The notes below the pieces were generated by a model, which saw only the letters and a list, made by a program, of their open reading frames with translations, ran no database searches and was not told the DNA's origin. 64,000 nucleotides of DNA from positions 1,054,001 to 1,118,000 of the forward strand of contig BMTG01000001.1 of NCBI GenBank assembly GCA_014649555.1, given 5' to 3'. Shown here piece by piece: positions 28,407 through 36,200 of the stretch (within the stretch, counting starts at the first letter, position 1; each line of letters opens with the position of its first letter). This DNA comes from Streptomyces globisporus. GTDB taxonomy: Bacteria > Actinomycetota > Actinomycetes > Streptomycetales > Streptomycetaceae. Both the position numbers and the translations under genes were made by a program.

Positions 28407-29438
28407 GTGGAGGGCAAGAACGAGCAGCGGGCGGGCCTGCTGTACGGAATCGGCGCGTACGGGATGTGGGGTCTGGTCCCGCTGTTCTGGCCGCTGCTCG
28501 AACCGTCCGGGGCGATCGAGATCCTCGCCCACCGGATGGTCTGGTCGCTGGGCGTCGTCGCCGTCGCCCTGCTGGCCGTCCGCCGCTGGGCCTGGATCGG
28601 CGAGCTGGTCCGCGACCGGCGCAAGCTGGGGCTGATATCGGTGGCGGCGGCGACGATCTCCGTCAACTGGGGCCTCTACATCTGGGCCGTGAACAACGGG
28701 CACGTCGTCGAGGCCTCGCTCGGCTACTTCATCAATCCGCTGGTCACCATCGCCCTGGGCGTCCTGCTGCTGGGCGAACGGCTGCGGCCCGCCCAGTGGG
28801 CCGCGGTGGCCATCAGCGTGGCCGCCGTCCTTGTTCTGGCGATCGGGTACGGCAAGCCGCCCTGGGTCTCGCTGGTGCTGGCGTTCTCCTTCGCCACGTA
28901 CGGCCTGATCAAGAAGAAGGTGAACATGGGCGGCCTGGAGTCCCTGGCCGCCGAGACCGCCGTGCTCTTCGTGCCCGCGCTCGGCTTCCTCCTCTGGCTG
29001 GCCGCCAGCGGCGAGTCGACGTTCACGGCCGGGGGCACGGGGCACGGGTTCCTGCTGGCCGCGACGGGCATCGTCACCGCGCTCCCGCTGATCTGCTTCG
29101 GCGCGGCGGCGATCCGGGTGCCGCTGTCCACGCTGGGACTCCTCCAGTATCTGGCCCCGGTCTTCCAGTTCGGTCTGGGCGTCCTCTACTTCCACGAGGC
29201 GATGCCGCCCGAGCGGTGGGCCGGGTTCGCCCTCGTGTGGCTCGCCCTGTCCCTGCTGACCTGGGATGCGCTGCGCACCGCGCGACGCAACCGGATGCTG
29301 GCGGCGGAGCTGCTGGCGGTGGCGGCGGCCGCCCCGGCGCCCACGACCCCGGACGTCACGCCGCCCCCGGACCTCACACAGACACACCAGGACCCCGCGC
29401 CGACACCCCCGGACTCAGCCCAACAAAAGATTACCTAG
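28407..29438 (+). CDS. rarD: RarD/EamA-family drug/metabolite transporter
   Basis: A 343-residue integral membrane protein with ten hydrophobic segments in two EamA halves. The RarD hallmark near the start is GLLYGIGAYGMWGLVPLFWPLL, and WGLYIWAVNNGHVVEASLGYFINPL is strongly conserved. RarD was named for chloramphenicol sensitivity, but its physiological substrate is unknown. The GTG start has GGGAGGG six bases upstream. The last 45 residues are a Pro/Thr/Gln-rich cytosolic tail not normally present. Stands alone; the next gene is 66 bases away on the same strand. Confidence 0.92.
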   Translation: MEGKNEQRAGLLYGIGAYGMWGLVPLFWPLLEPSGAIEILAHRMVWSLGVVAVALLAVRRWAWIGELVRDRRKLGLISVAAATISVNWGLYIWAVNNGHVVEASLGYFINPLVTIALGVLLLGERLRPAQWAAVAISVAAVLVLAIGYGKPPWVSLVLAFSFATYGLIKKKVNMGGLESLAAETAVLFVPALGFLLWLAASGESTFTAGGTGHGFLLAATGIVTALPLICFGAAAIRVPLSTLGLLQYLAPVFQFGLGVLYFHEAMPPERWAGFALVWLALSLLTWDALRTARRNRMLAAELLAVAAAAPAPTTPDVTPPPDLTQTHQDPAPTPPDSAQQKIT

Positions 29439-29504
29439 TTGCTTTTCTTACTCAGTTACGTTTCTCTGGTCTCGGACCACCGGAAGCGTGACCGAGGGAG
29501 AGGC

Positions 29505-29528
29505 ATGGGCATGGGCATGGGCATGGGC
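29505..29528 (+). repeat. Hexanucleotide repeat (ATGGGC)4 across a start codon
   Basis: Four ATGGGC units and then ATGACC give five in-frame ATG codons in a row at 29505, 29511, 29517, 29523 and 29529. The Shine-Dalgarno-like GGGAGAGG (29496-29503) is best spaced for the second ATG. Changes of copy number keep the frame but move starts relative to the ribosome site. Confidence 0.95.
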
Positions 29529-31265
29529 ATGACCGACGTACTCGTCGTGGGAGCGGGACCCACCGGGCTGGTGCTGGCCTGCGATCTGGCCCGGCGCGGG
29601 GCCGCCGTTCGGATCGTGGACCGGTCCCCCGCACCGCCGCGCACCTCGCGCGCCAAGGGGCCCAACGCCCGGTCCCTGGAGATCCTGGACGACCTCGGGG
29701 TGGCCGAGGAGGTGCTCGCCGCCGGTTCGGCCCCGCTGCCGATGCTGAAGTACCGCGACCGCCTTCCGGTCGCGGAGACCGATCCGTGGGCGGACTCCTC
29801 GCCGTCCCCGGACGCCCCCTATGACCGGGGCCGGCTGATCGCCCAGTGGCGGCTGGAGGAGATCCTCCGCGACCGGCTGGCCGGGTACGGCGTCCGCGTC
29901 GAGCTGGGCCGCGAGGCCACGGGGCTGGGGGAGGGCCCCGGCGGGCGGCACGTGGATGTGACGTTCGCGGAGGGCCGTACGGAACGCGCGCGGTACGTCG
30001 TCGGGTGCGACGGCGCGCACAGCTCCGTACGGAAGCTGCTCGGGATCGGGTTCGAGGGGGCCACCGCCGAGGACCAGGTGATGGTCTGCGGGGATGTCGA
30101 CCTGGCCGACGGCGCCCTGGACCGTACCCGCTGGCACCAGTGGTTCGACGAGGACGGCGCGGTCATGCTCTGCCCGATCCCCGGTACGCGCACGGGCTGG
30201 TGGTTCCAGGCGGGGCCGGAGCGGGACGGGCGGGGCCGGCCGCTCGCGCCCACCACCGACGGGTTCCGGCGGCTGCTCGCCCGCCACACCGCGCTGCCCG
30301 GCCGGGCCCTGACGCGGGCGGAGCTGCTGTCGACGTACCGGGTCAACGTGCGGATGGCGGACCGTTTCCGCGCCGGGCGGGTCTTCCTCGCGGGCGACGC
30401 GGCGCACGTCCACGCCGTCGCGGGCGGCCTCGGCATGAACACGGGCATCCAGGACGCGTTCAACCTGGGCTGGAAGCTGGGTCTGGTGCTCGCCGGCCAC
30501 GCGGGTCCCGAGCTGCTGGACACGTACGAGGAGGAGCGGCTTCCGGTGGCGGCCCGGACCCTGGACCTCACCTCCGAGCGGCTGCGGGCCACGCTGGAGG
30601 CGATCCGCCGCCCCGGTGGCGGCCTGGACGCGGCGATCACCCCGGACACGACCGGCCTGGGAGTCGGCTACCGCTGGAGCTCCCTGGCGCGGGGCCTCGC
30701 CGAGGCCCCGCAGGCCGGGGACGGCTCGCCGGACGCCCCGGACTCCGAGGGCCGGGTGGCGCGGGACGGCGATCGGCCCGCCCCGCAGTCCGGGGACCGG
30801 GCCCCCGACGCCCCGTGCGTGGACGCCGTCACCGGGGCTCGCACCCGGCTCCACCGCGTCTTCGCGGGCCCCCGCACCACCGTCCTCGGCTTCGGCCCGG
30901 GCAGCGCGGCGGTCCTGCTTGAGGTGGCGGCCGCGTACGGCGACGCCGGGGTGCGGACCTGCCGCGTGTACGCGGCGCACGAGGACCGAGCGACGTTCGG
31001 CCCGGAAGCGGCGGTCGTCGACGACGAGGGCCACGCGGCCGCCGCGTACGGAACGAAAGCCTCCGCCGGTACGGGCACAGGGACGGGCACGGGCACCGTC
31101 GTGATCGTCCGCCCCGACCATCACCTGGGCCTGTCCGCCCCGGCGGCCGACGCCCGCTCCGTACGCGCGTATCTGCGCCGGCTCCACGGAGGGCCCCGGT
31201 CCGCGGAAGGGGCCGCGGAAGGGTCCGCGGACCGGTTCTCCGGCATTGGTGGACGCCACCGGTAA
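29505..31265 (+). CDS. FAD-dependent aromatic monooxygenase (PheA/TfdB-like)
   Basis: About 586 residues. The N-terminus reads (MG)4MTDVLVVGAGPTGLVLACDLARRG, the FAD GxGxxG motif. VVGCDGAHSSVRKLLG is the DG motif, and FLAGDAAHVHAVAGGLGMNTGIQDAFNLGWKL is the GD motif that binds FAD ribityl and closes the active site. The C-terminal 190 residues are the thioredoxin-like domain found in phenol- and polyketide-hydroxylases, interrupted by a low-complexity (GT)n run from another short DNA repeat. Works with NADPH and O2 on an aromatic substrate that cannot be named from sequence. Start is ambiguous within the ATGGGC repeat; 29511 has better ribosome-site spacing. Confidence 0.9.
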   Translation: MGMGMGMGMTDVLVVGAGPTGLVLACDLARRGAAVRIVDRSPAPPRTSRAKGPNARSLEILDDLGVAEEVLAAGSAPLPMLKYRDRLPVAETDPWADSSPSPDAPYDRGRLIAQWRLEEILRDRLAGYGVRVELGREATGLGEGPGGRHVDVTFAEGRTERARYVVGCDGAHSSVRKLLGIGFEGATAEDQVMVCGDVDLADGALDRTRWHQWFDEDGAVMLCPIPGTRTGWWFQAGPERDGRGRPLAPTTDGFRRLLARHTALPGRALTRAELLSTYRVNVRMADRFRAGRVFLAGDAAHVHAVAGGLGMNTGIQDAFNLGWKLGLVLAGHAGPELLDTYEEERLPVAARTLDLTSERLRATLEAIRRPGGGLDAAITPDTTGLGVGYRWSSLARGLAEAPQAGDGSPDAPDSEGRVARDGDRPAPQSGDRAPDAPCVDAVTGARTRLHRVFAGPRTTVLGFGPGSAAVLLEVAAAYGDAGVRTCRVYAAHEDRATFGPEAAVVDDEGHAAAAYGTKASAGTGTGTGTGTVVIVRPDHHLGLSAPAADARSVRAYLRRLHGGPRSAEGAAEGSADRFSGIGGRHR

Positions 31266-31284
31266 AGGCTGATTGAGTGCCCGG

Positions 31285-31824
31285 ATGGGGACTGTCCTGG
31301 GGGCCATGAGGAACGTGCGGTGGCACGAGCTGCAGCATGCGTACGGCTCCGCGTCCCAGGTTCCCGGGGTGCTGTCGCGGATCGCCTGGGGCGACGCGCC
31401 GTCCTCGGACGAGGCGCTGAACGATCTGGAGCGGTGGATCGGCACCCCGCCCGTGTTCGACTCGACGGCCGCGACGGTGCCGTTCCTCTGGGAGCTGGCG
31501 GCGACGGACACCGTCCGGGACCGTGCGGGCGTGCTGGATCTGCTCGCCACGATCCTGGCCGCCGGGAACCCCGAGCACCCGGCGTGGACCCGCGCCGCGC
31601 ACGAGGCGGTGGCGGAGGGGCGCGGCACGGCCGTCCGGCTGGCCGGGGCGGTACCGGACGCGCGCGGGGCACGCCGCACCTCCGGATCGCCCGACACACC
31701 CGAGTCCGGGGGCCCCGCCCCCGCGCAGGCCCTGCGCACCGCGGCGGCGCGGCTGCTGGCCGCGATCGACGGGCACAGGTGCCCCGCCTGTCCCGCCCCT
31801 CCCCCGGACGCGGACGCGGCGTAA
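31285..31824 (+). CDS. Hypothetical protein, helical repeat-like
   Basis: About 179 residues and not assigned to a family I recognise with confidence. MRNVRWHELQHAYGSASQVPGVLSRIAWGD and FDSTAATVPFLWELAA recall small streptomycete HEAT-like helical proteins. A Pro/Ala-rich segment (about 118-145) precedes a helical C-terminus with a CPAC pair at 166-169. Several starts are possible (TTG 31273, ATG 31285, ATG 31306); 31285 is a compromise without strong ribosome-site support. It lies 19 bases after the monooxygenase on the same strand, so it may be co-transcribed. Confidence 0.68.
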   Translation: MGTVLGAMRNVRWHELQHAYGSASQVPGVLSRIAWGDAPSSDEALNDLERWIGTPPVFDSTAATVPFLWELAATDTVRDRAGVLDLLATILAAGNPEHPAWTRAAHEAVAEGRGTAVRLAGAVPDARGARRTSGSPDTPESGGPAPAQALRTAAARLLAAIDGHRCPACPAPPPDADAA

Positions 31825-31842
31825 GGCAGAGGCATAAGGGCT

Positions 31843-32232
31843 TCAGGTCAGCTCGGCCTCGATCCGGTCCATCACGTTCTTCCAGTGCGTCCGGCGCTCC
31901 TCGCGCTCCTCGGCGCTCGCCAGGCGCTCCTGGTGGAAGCGCAGCACGGTCCGGTCCTCGGAGCTGCCGGGCGTCACGGCGACCTGGACGATGGAGGTCC
32001 CGTGAGTGAGGCGGACCCGGTCGCCGGGGCGGAAGCTGCGGATCTCGCCCTCGATACCGTCAGCCGTGCGGTACGGCGCGCCCTTCCCGGTGGGCAGCGG
32101 GCCGTCGAGGCCGAGCCAGAGCGCGGCGCCCTCCGGGCCGGTGACGAAGTCCCATACGGCGGTCAGCGGTCGGTGGATGGTCCGGGAGACGCCGATCTCC
32201 CAGCCTGCGTCCTGTGTGAGTCCGGTCGGCAT
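31843..32232 (-). CDS. SRPBCC (START/AHSA1-like) domain protein
   Basis: A 129-residue single SRPBCC fold of the AHSA1 type. IGVSRTIHRPLTAVWDFVTGPEGAALWLG is the first strand-helix unit. The end THWKNVMDRIEAEL is the long C-terminal helix of the family (compare RAHWQ.VLDRLA in relatives). Such proteins bind hydrophobic ligands; the ligand is unknown. GAAGGGG precedes the ATG. It is 30 bases downstream of the CGNR regulator on the same strand and probably in one transcript with it. Confidence 0.88.
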   Translation of the reverse strand: MPTGLTQDAGWEIGVSRTIHRPLTAVWDFVTGPEGAALWLGLDGPLPTGKGAPYRTADGIEGEIRSFRPGDRVRLTHGTSIVQVAVTPGSSEDRTVLRFHQERLASAEEREERRTHWKNVMDRIEAELT

Positions 32233-32262
32233 GACGGATACCCCTTCGCCCTTCGGTCCTGG

Positions 32263-32925
32263 TCAGTCAGTGCGGTCCGTGGCTTCCGCGTCGGGGGCGG
32301 TGAGCCGGGCGCGGTGGGCGCGGACCTTGTGCCGGTTGCCGCAGCGCTCCATCGAGCACCAGCGGCGCTTGCCGGGGCGGGAGGTGTCCACGAACAGCAG
32401 AGCGCAGTCGTGCGCGCCGCAGGTGCGGATGCGGTGGGCGTACGCCCCGGCGAACAGGTCGATCGCATCGCGGGCGACGGTGGACAGCAGCCCGGTCCCG
32501 GTGCCGCCCGGCGTCCATGAGCGCTCACCGCCCAAAGTCAGCCGGGCCGTCAGCGAGGGCCGGGCCGCCGCGTCGTTGAGGGTGGCGAGGTCGTCCGGAG
32601 CCGGAGGCTCTTCCCGCACCCGGCTCTCCGTGATCCGCCACAGCGCATCGCGCAGCGCCCGCGCGTCCGCCACCTCCGCCGCGCTCACGGCGAGCCCGTC
32701 GCCCGAGCGCGAACCGGTCCCGGGTCCGAGCCCGCCCGGCAGCCGGCTCTCCTCCGCCCAGCGCACCAGGTCGGCCGGCTCGTGCAGCACCTCGAAGTAC
32801 GACAGCGGTCCTGGCCCGCCGGTCGGCAGCAGCTCCAGACACAGCGCGCCCGGATCGAACCGGAACGAACTGCCGTCCGGATGCCGCAGCAACAGCCCCG
32901 GCGTGTTGGTTGCCCTTCCGCTCAT
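32263..32925 (-). CDS. CGNR zinc-finger/ABATE-domain regulator
   Basis: A 220-residue protein. The N-terminal ABATE region (residues 1-160) is the presumed ligand-sensing domain of stress-induced transcriptional regulators. The C-terminal CGNR zinc finger has IRTCGAHDCALLFVD and WCSMERCGNRHKVRAHR with the four cysteines. Start ATG 32925 chosen because a TATAGT -10 lies six bases upstream, implying a leaderless transcript. Divergent from a VOC-family gene with only 22 bases between their start codons. Likely regulates itself, the SRPBCC gene and/or the VOC gene; inference. Confidence 0.9.
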   Translation of the reverse strand: MSGRATNTPGLLLRHPDGSSFRFDPGALCLELLPTGGPGPLSYFEVLHEPADLVRWAEESRLPGGLGPGTGSRSGDGLAVSAAEVADARALRDALWRITESRVREEPPAPDDLATLNDAAARPSLTARLTLGGERSWTPGGTGTGLLSTVARDAIDLFAGAYAHRIRTCGAHDCALLFVDTSRPGKRRWCSMERCGNRHKVRAHRARLTAPDAEATDRTD

Positions 32926-32947
32926 GTAACCACTATAAACGGTTTCC
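32926..32947. promoter_or_regulatory. Overlapping divergent leaderless promoters
   Basis: In a 22-base gap the plus-strand -10 TATAAA (32934-32939) and the minus-strand -10 TATAGT (32937-32932) share four bases. Each lies six to eight bases from its ATG, so both mRNAs would start at or next to the start codon. AACC and GGTT half-sites (32928-32931, 32941-32944 region) flank the core. Confidence 0.6.
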
Positions 32948-33409
32948 ATGACGGAGACACAGCCACTGTCCTGGAAGCTCGTGATCGACAGCGCCGACCC
33001 GCACGCGCAGGCGGGATTCTGGGCGGAGGCCCTGGGGTACGTCGTCGAGGACAACAGCCCGCTGGTCGAGCAACTGCTCGCGGCCGGAGCCGTGCCCGAG
33101 GCCATCACGACCCACGCCCATGGCCGCCGCGCCTGGCTCGACCTGGCGGCGGCCCGGCATCCGGACGACCCGTACGACGAGGTCAGCGGTACGGGGCAGG
33201 GGCGGCGGCTGCTGTTCCAGCGGGTACCGGAGCCGAAGACGGTGAAGAACCGCATCCACATCGACGTGCACTCCGCCCCGGGCCGGCGCGACGCGGAGGA
33301 GGAACGGCTGACGGCGTTGGGCGCGCGGTCGCTGCGCACGTACGACGAACAGGGCGGAAGCTGGGTCGTCATGACGGACCCCGAGGGCAACGAGTTCTGC
33401 CTGAACTGA
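32948..33409 (+). CDS. VOC-superfamily (glyoxalase-like) protein
   Basis: A 153-residue protein with two beta-alpha-beta-beta-beta modules. WKLVIDSADPHAQAGFWAEALGYVVED opens module 1; NRIHIDVHS (near 101-109) and VVMTDPEGNEFCLN (C-terminus) are the module 2 metal/ligand positions of the 'glyoxalase-like' VOC type. The specific reaction is unknown; relatives include antibiotic-binding and dioxygenase-like proteins. No Shine-Dalgarno; predicted leaderless from the promoter shared with the CGNR regulator. The following 111 bases (33410-33520) show no gene. Confidence 0.9.
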   Translation: MTETQPLSWKLVIDSADPHAQAGFWAEALGYVVEDNSPLVEQLLAAGAVPEAITTHAHGRRAWLDLAAARHPDDPYDEVSGTGQGRRLLFQRVPEPKTVKNRIHIDVHSAPGRRDAEEERLTALGARSLRTYDEQGGSWVVMTDPEGNEFCLN

Positions 33410-33520
33410 GCGCCGAGCCTGGCGCGCGGGCCGCCCGGACCGGGTCGCACGCCCGGACCAGGTCGCGCAACGAGGCCGGATCGAACGGTCAGCCCGGGGC
33501 GGGCAACCGTGCCGGGCCGC

Positions 33521-34108
33521 TCACTCGGGGGTGACGGCCCGCCGCACGCACGCGCGGAGCAGGGCGCGGCGCTGGTCGTGGGCGTCGGCAGGCTCGTCGG
33601 CCGACGCCGCGTAGACGTTGCTCACCGGCGACCAGGCCATCGACATGGCAATCACCATGGCCATCACGTCGAACGGATCACCCGGCCGCACCCGCCCGGC
33701 CTCCTGCGCCTCGGCGATCAGCCGCAGCTTCCGGTCGTCGAGGCGGCGGCCGTCCTCCACGAGATGGCCGGCAGGCCTGCGCTCCAGGCGCGCCCAGGTG
33801 GCCAGCCGGATGAGGTCGGGGCGGCGGAGGTATTCGTCGTAGAGGCGGACGGCCCAGTCCGCGAGGTCGTCCGCGTCGATCGGGACGACGTCCATGATGC
33901 GCTCCATCGAGGCGAAGAAGATCGCATCGAAGAGCTTTTCCTTGTTGCCGAAGTACGCGTACAGCTGGGCCTTGTTGGTCTGCGCGGCGGTCACGATCCG
34001 CTCGATGCGCGCGCCCGCGATCCCGTACTCGGCAAATTCCTGGGTCGCCACGTCGAGGATCCGCTGATACGTCGCGGCTCCGCGCGTGGTCGTGGGCTGG
34101 TCCGCCAT
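33521..34108 (-). CDS. TetR-family regulator
   Basis: A 195-residue repressor. The N-terminal HTH has YQRILDVATQEFAEYGIAGARIERIVTAAQTNKAQLYAYFGNKEKLFDAIF; the C-terminal ligand-binding and dimerisation domain is TetR_C-like with a DDLADWAVRLYDEYLRRPDLIRL helix. Divergent from a zinc alcohol dehydrogenase gene. Two related candidate operators lie in the 104-base gap, one close to each gene, so it likely represses both itself and the dehydrogenase. The inducer is unknown, plausibly an aldehyde or alcohol. Confidence 0.92.
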   Translation of the reverse strand: MADQPTTTRGAATYQRILDVATQEFAEYGIAGARIERIVTAAQTNKAQLYAYFGNKEKLFDAIFFASMERIMDVVPIDADDLADWAVRLYDEYLRRPDLIRLATWARLERRPAGHLVEDGRRLDDRKLRLIAEAQEAGRVRPGDPFDVMAMVIAMSMAWSPVSNVYAASADEPADAHDQRRALLRACVRRAVTPE

Positions 34109-34122
34109 ACCCCGACGCTATC

Positions 34123-34200
34123 AAACAGAACAGTTGGTTTGCCGGTACCGCCGATCACCCCTACGCTCGGAGATATCAGATAGACCGAACAGTCTGTTTA
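34123..34200. promoter_or_regulatory. Two candidate TetR operators
   Basis: AAACAGAACAGTTGGTTT (34123-34140) and AGACCGAACAGTCTGTTT (34182-34199) share the core GAACAGT and the outer AnAC...GTTT arms, giving imperfect palindromes in the same orientation, 59 bases apart. They flank the divergent promoters of the TetR and alcohol dehydrogenase genes. Confidence 0.65.
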
Positions 34201-34212
34201 AGGGGATGCGCC

Positions 34213-35337
34213 ATGCGTACGACGACCGGCTGGCTGGCGAACGCCTCCGACACCTCTGACGGCCGCAGCGGCTCCGCGGCCTCCGCGAGCCCGGACAGCC
34301 CCGCCGGCTCCGCGCCCGCACTGCGTCGCAGCTCACTGGAACGCCGCGACCTGCGACCCGACGATCTCGCGGTCCGGGTCGACTTCTGCGGCGTCTGCCA
34401 CTCGGACCTGCACGCGCTGCACGCCCTGCGCGAGGGGGCCACTCTCGTGCCGGGTCACGAGTTCACCGGCGTGGTGACCGCGACCGGTGCGGCCGTGACC
34501 CGCTTCGCGGCGGGCGACCCGGTGGCGGTGGGCAACATCGTCGACTCGTGCGGCACGTGCCCCATGTGCCGGGCGGGCCAGGAGAACTTCTGCCACACCT
34601 TCCCCACGCTCACCTACGGCGGGTCCGACCGGCAGGACGGCTCGGCCACGCTGGGCGGCTATTCCCGCGAGTACGTCGTCCGTGACGCGTTCGCCTACGC
34701 GCTGCAGCCCGGCCTCGACCCGGCGGGCGCCGCCCCCTTGCTCTGTGCGGGCGTCACCGTCTGGGAGCCCCTGCGCGCACTGGGCGTGGGGCCCGGCAGC
34801 CGGGTGGCCGTGGCGGGCCTCGGCGGCCTCGGGCACCTCGCGGTGAAGATGGCGGTCGCCCTGGGCGCGGCCACAACGGTCATCAGCCGCACCCCCGACA
34901 AGGCCGAGGACGCCCGCCGCCTCGGCGCCCACGGTCTCCTGGTCTCCACGGACGAGGGACAGATGGACCGGGCCCGGGACAGCTTCGACGTCGTCATCGA
35001 CACCATCTCCGCGCCGCACGACCTCGGCCCGTACCTACGGCTGGTCACGCTGGACGGCACACTCAGCCTCCTCGGCCACCTGGGCCGGGTCGACGTGAAC
35101 GCGATGGACCTGCTGATCGGCCGCAAGAAGCTCAGCTCGGCGGGCAGCGGCGGACGCCCCGCGACCGCCGCCATGCTGGAGTTCTGCGCGGAGCACGGCA
35201 TCACCGCCGATGTGGAGGTGCTCCCCTCGGCCCGGGTGAACGAGGCACTGGAGCGCCTCGGCCGCAACGACGTCCGTTACCGGTTCGTCCTGGACCTGTC
35301 CGACCTGGACGCAACCGCACCCGGATCGGACACGTAG
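34213..35337 (+). CDS. Zinc-dependent alcohol dehydrogenase (YahK/CAD-like MDR)
   Basis: A 374-residue medium-chain dehydrogenase. The catalytic zinc site is FCGVCHSDLHAL, PGHEFTGVV and the distal Cys in LLCAGVTVWEPL. The structural zinc motif CGTCPMCRAGQENFC has all four cysteines. The NADP(H)-binding AGLGGLGHLAVKMAVALG is near 198-215. The type resembles YahK/cinnamyl alcohol dehydrogenases, which reduce aldehydes. The N-terminus holds a Ser/Ala-rich insert (residues 12-40) where the usual family has a short strand. ATG 34213 has AGGGG nine bases upstream. Likely controlled by the divergent TetR. Confidence 0.92.
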   Translation: MRTTTGWLANASDTSDGRSGSAASASPDSPAGSAPALRRSSLERRDLRPDDLAVRVDFCGVCHSDLHALHALREGATLVPGHEFTGVVTATGAAVTRFAAGDPVAVGNIVDSCGTCPMCRAGQENFCHTFPTLTYGGSDRQDGSATLGGYSREYVVRDAFAYALQPGLDPAGAAPLLCAGVTVWEPLRALGVGPGSRVAVAGLGGLGHLAVKMAVALGAATTVISRTPDKAEDARRLGAHGLLVSTDEGQMDRARDSFDVVIDTISAPHDLGPYLRLVTLDGTLSLLGHLGRVDVNAMDLLIGRKKLSSAGSGGRPATAAMLEFCAEHGITADVEVLPSARVNEALERLGRNDVRYRFVLDLSDLDATAPGSDT

Positions 35338-35391
35338 GCGGCACCCACGCCCGGTGACCGGTCGCAGCCGAACCGACCGCCCGCCCTCACC

Positions 35392-35991
35392 TCAGGAGGA
35401 CGACCGCGTCCCCCGCAGGCCGCGCAGCAGCAGGTCCACCAGCCGCCGCGGGTCATAACGCGAATCGTCGTCCCGCCCCACGCACAGATTCCCGACCCCG
35501 CGCATCAGCTCATAGGGCTCGATGCCGGGCCGGGCCTCCCCCGCGCCGACTGCCGCGTCGAGCAACTGCCCGCAGACGGGTACCAGGCGGTCGAGGAAGT
35601 AGGCGTGGAGCGCCTCGAAGCCGCCGCTGTCCGAGCGCAGCGCGTCGGCGAGCCCGTGCTTCGTGACCAGGAAGTCGACGAAGAGGTCGACCCACCGCTC
35701 CAGCGCGGTGAACGGGGACTCCTCCTCGGCCAACAGGGCCGGCCCCGCCTCGGCGCAGGCCTCGACCTGGTGGCGGTAGACGGCCACCACCAGGTCCGCC
35801 CGGGTCGGGAAGTGCCGGTAGATCGTGCCCATCCCGACCCCGGCCCGCTTGGCGATCTCGCGGATCGGCGCGTCGACGCCCGAGGTCACGAACACCTCGG
35901 CGGCGGCGGCGAGCAGCGTCTGCTGATTGCGCACCGCGTCGGCCCGCTTCGGCCGGGCGGACGCCCCTCCGTCTTCATCGGCGACAGCCAC
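35392..35991 (-). CDS. TetR-family regulator
   Basis: A 199-residue repressor. The HTH is IREIAKRAGVGMGTIYRHFPTRADLVVAVYRHQVEACAE, with the TetR_C_33/SbtR-like C-terminal domain (GGFEALHAYFLDRLVPVCGQLL). The first 20 residues are a charged linker. Divergent from an alpha/beta hydrolase gene; two copies of an imperfect palindrome overlap the promoter between them, matching this family's habit of repressing a neighbouring enzyme gene. About 210 bases separate the two start codons. Confidence 0.93.
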   Translation of the reverse strand: MAVADEDGGASARPKRADAVRNQQTLLAAAAEVFVTSGVDAPIREIAKRAGVGMGTIYRHFPTRADLVVAVYRHQVEACAEAGPALLAEEESPFTALERWVDLFVDFLVTKHGLADALRSDSGGFEALHAYFLDRLVPVCGQLLDAAVGAGEARPGIEPYELMRGVGNLCVGRDDDSRYDPRRLVDLLLRGLRGTRSSS

Positions 35992-36063
35992 CGCGCACCC
36001 CTCTCCTCACCTGCTCCGCTGCCAAAGGACCCCGTAGCGGGAATCCGTCGCCGGGCATCGCCG

Positions 36064-36110
36064 TTGACAAAGCGGAACAGCGCTCCGTATCGTAAATGGA
36101 ACAACGCTCC
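36064..36110 (+). promoter_or_regulatory. Promoter with two overlapping repressor sites
   Basis: A consensus -35 TTGACA (36064-36069), 18-base spacer and -10 TATCGT (36088-36093). GGAACAGCGCTCC (36074-36086) sits in the spacer and GGAACAACGCTCC (36098-36110) follows the -10; both are imperfect palindromes differing at one base, 24 bp apart. Binding there would block RNA polymerase. It reads toward the hydrolase gene. Confidence 0.75.
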
Positions 36111-36200
36111 GCTTCACTTTAGCCGAAGTCGGACGCTTCCCCTCCCCTGCCCCGGCCCCCTTCGGGCCCGCGGCAGGGGCCCTCCCGGAAGGGCTTCCCC

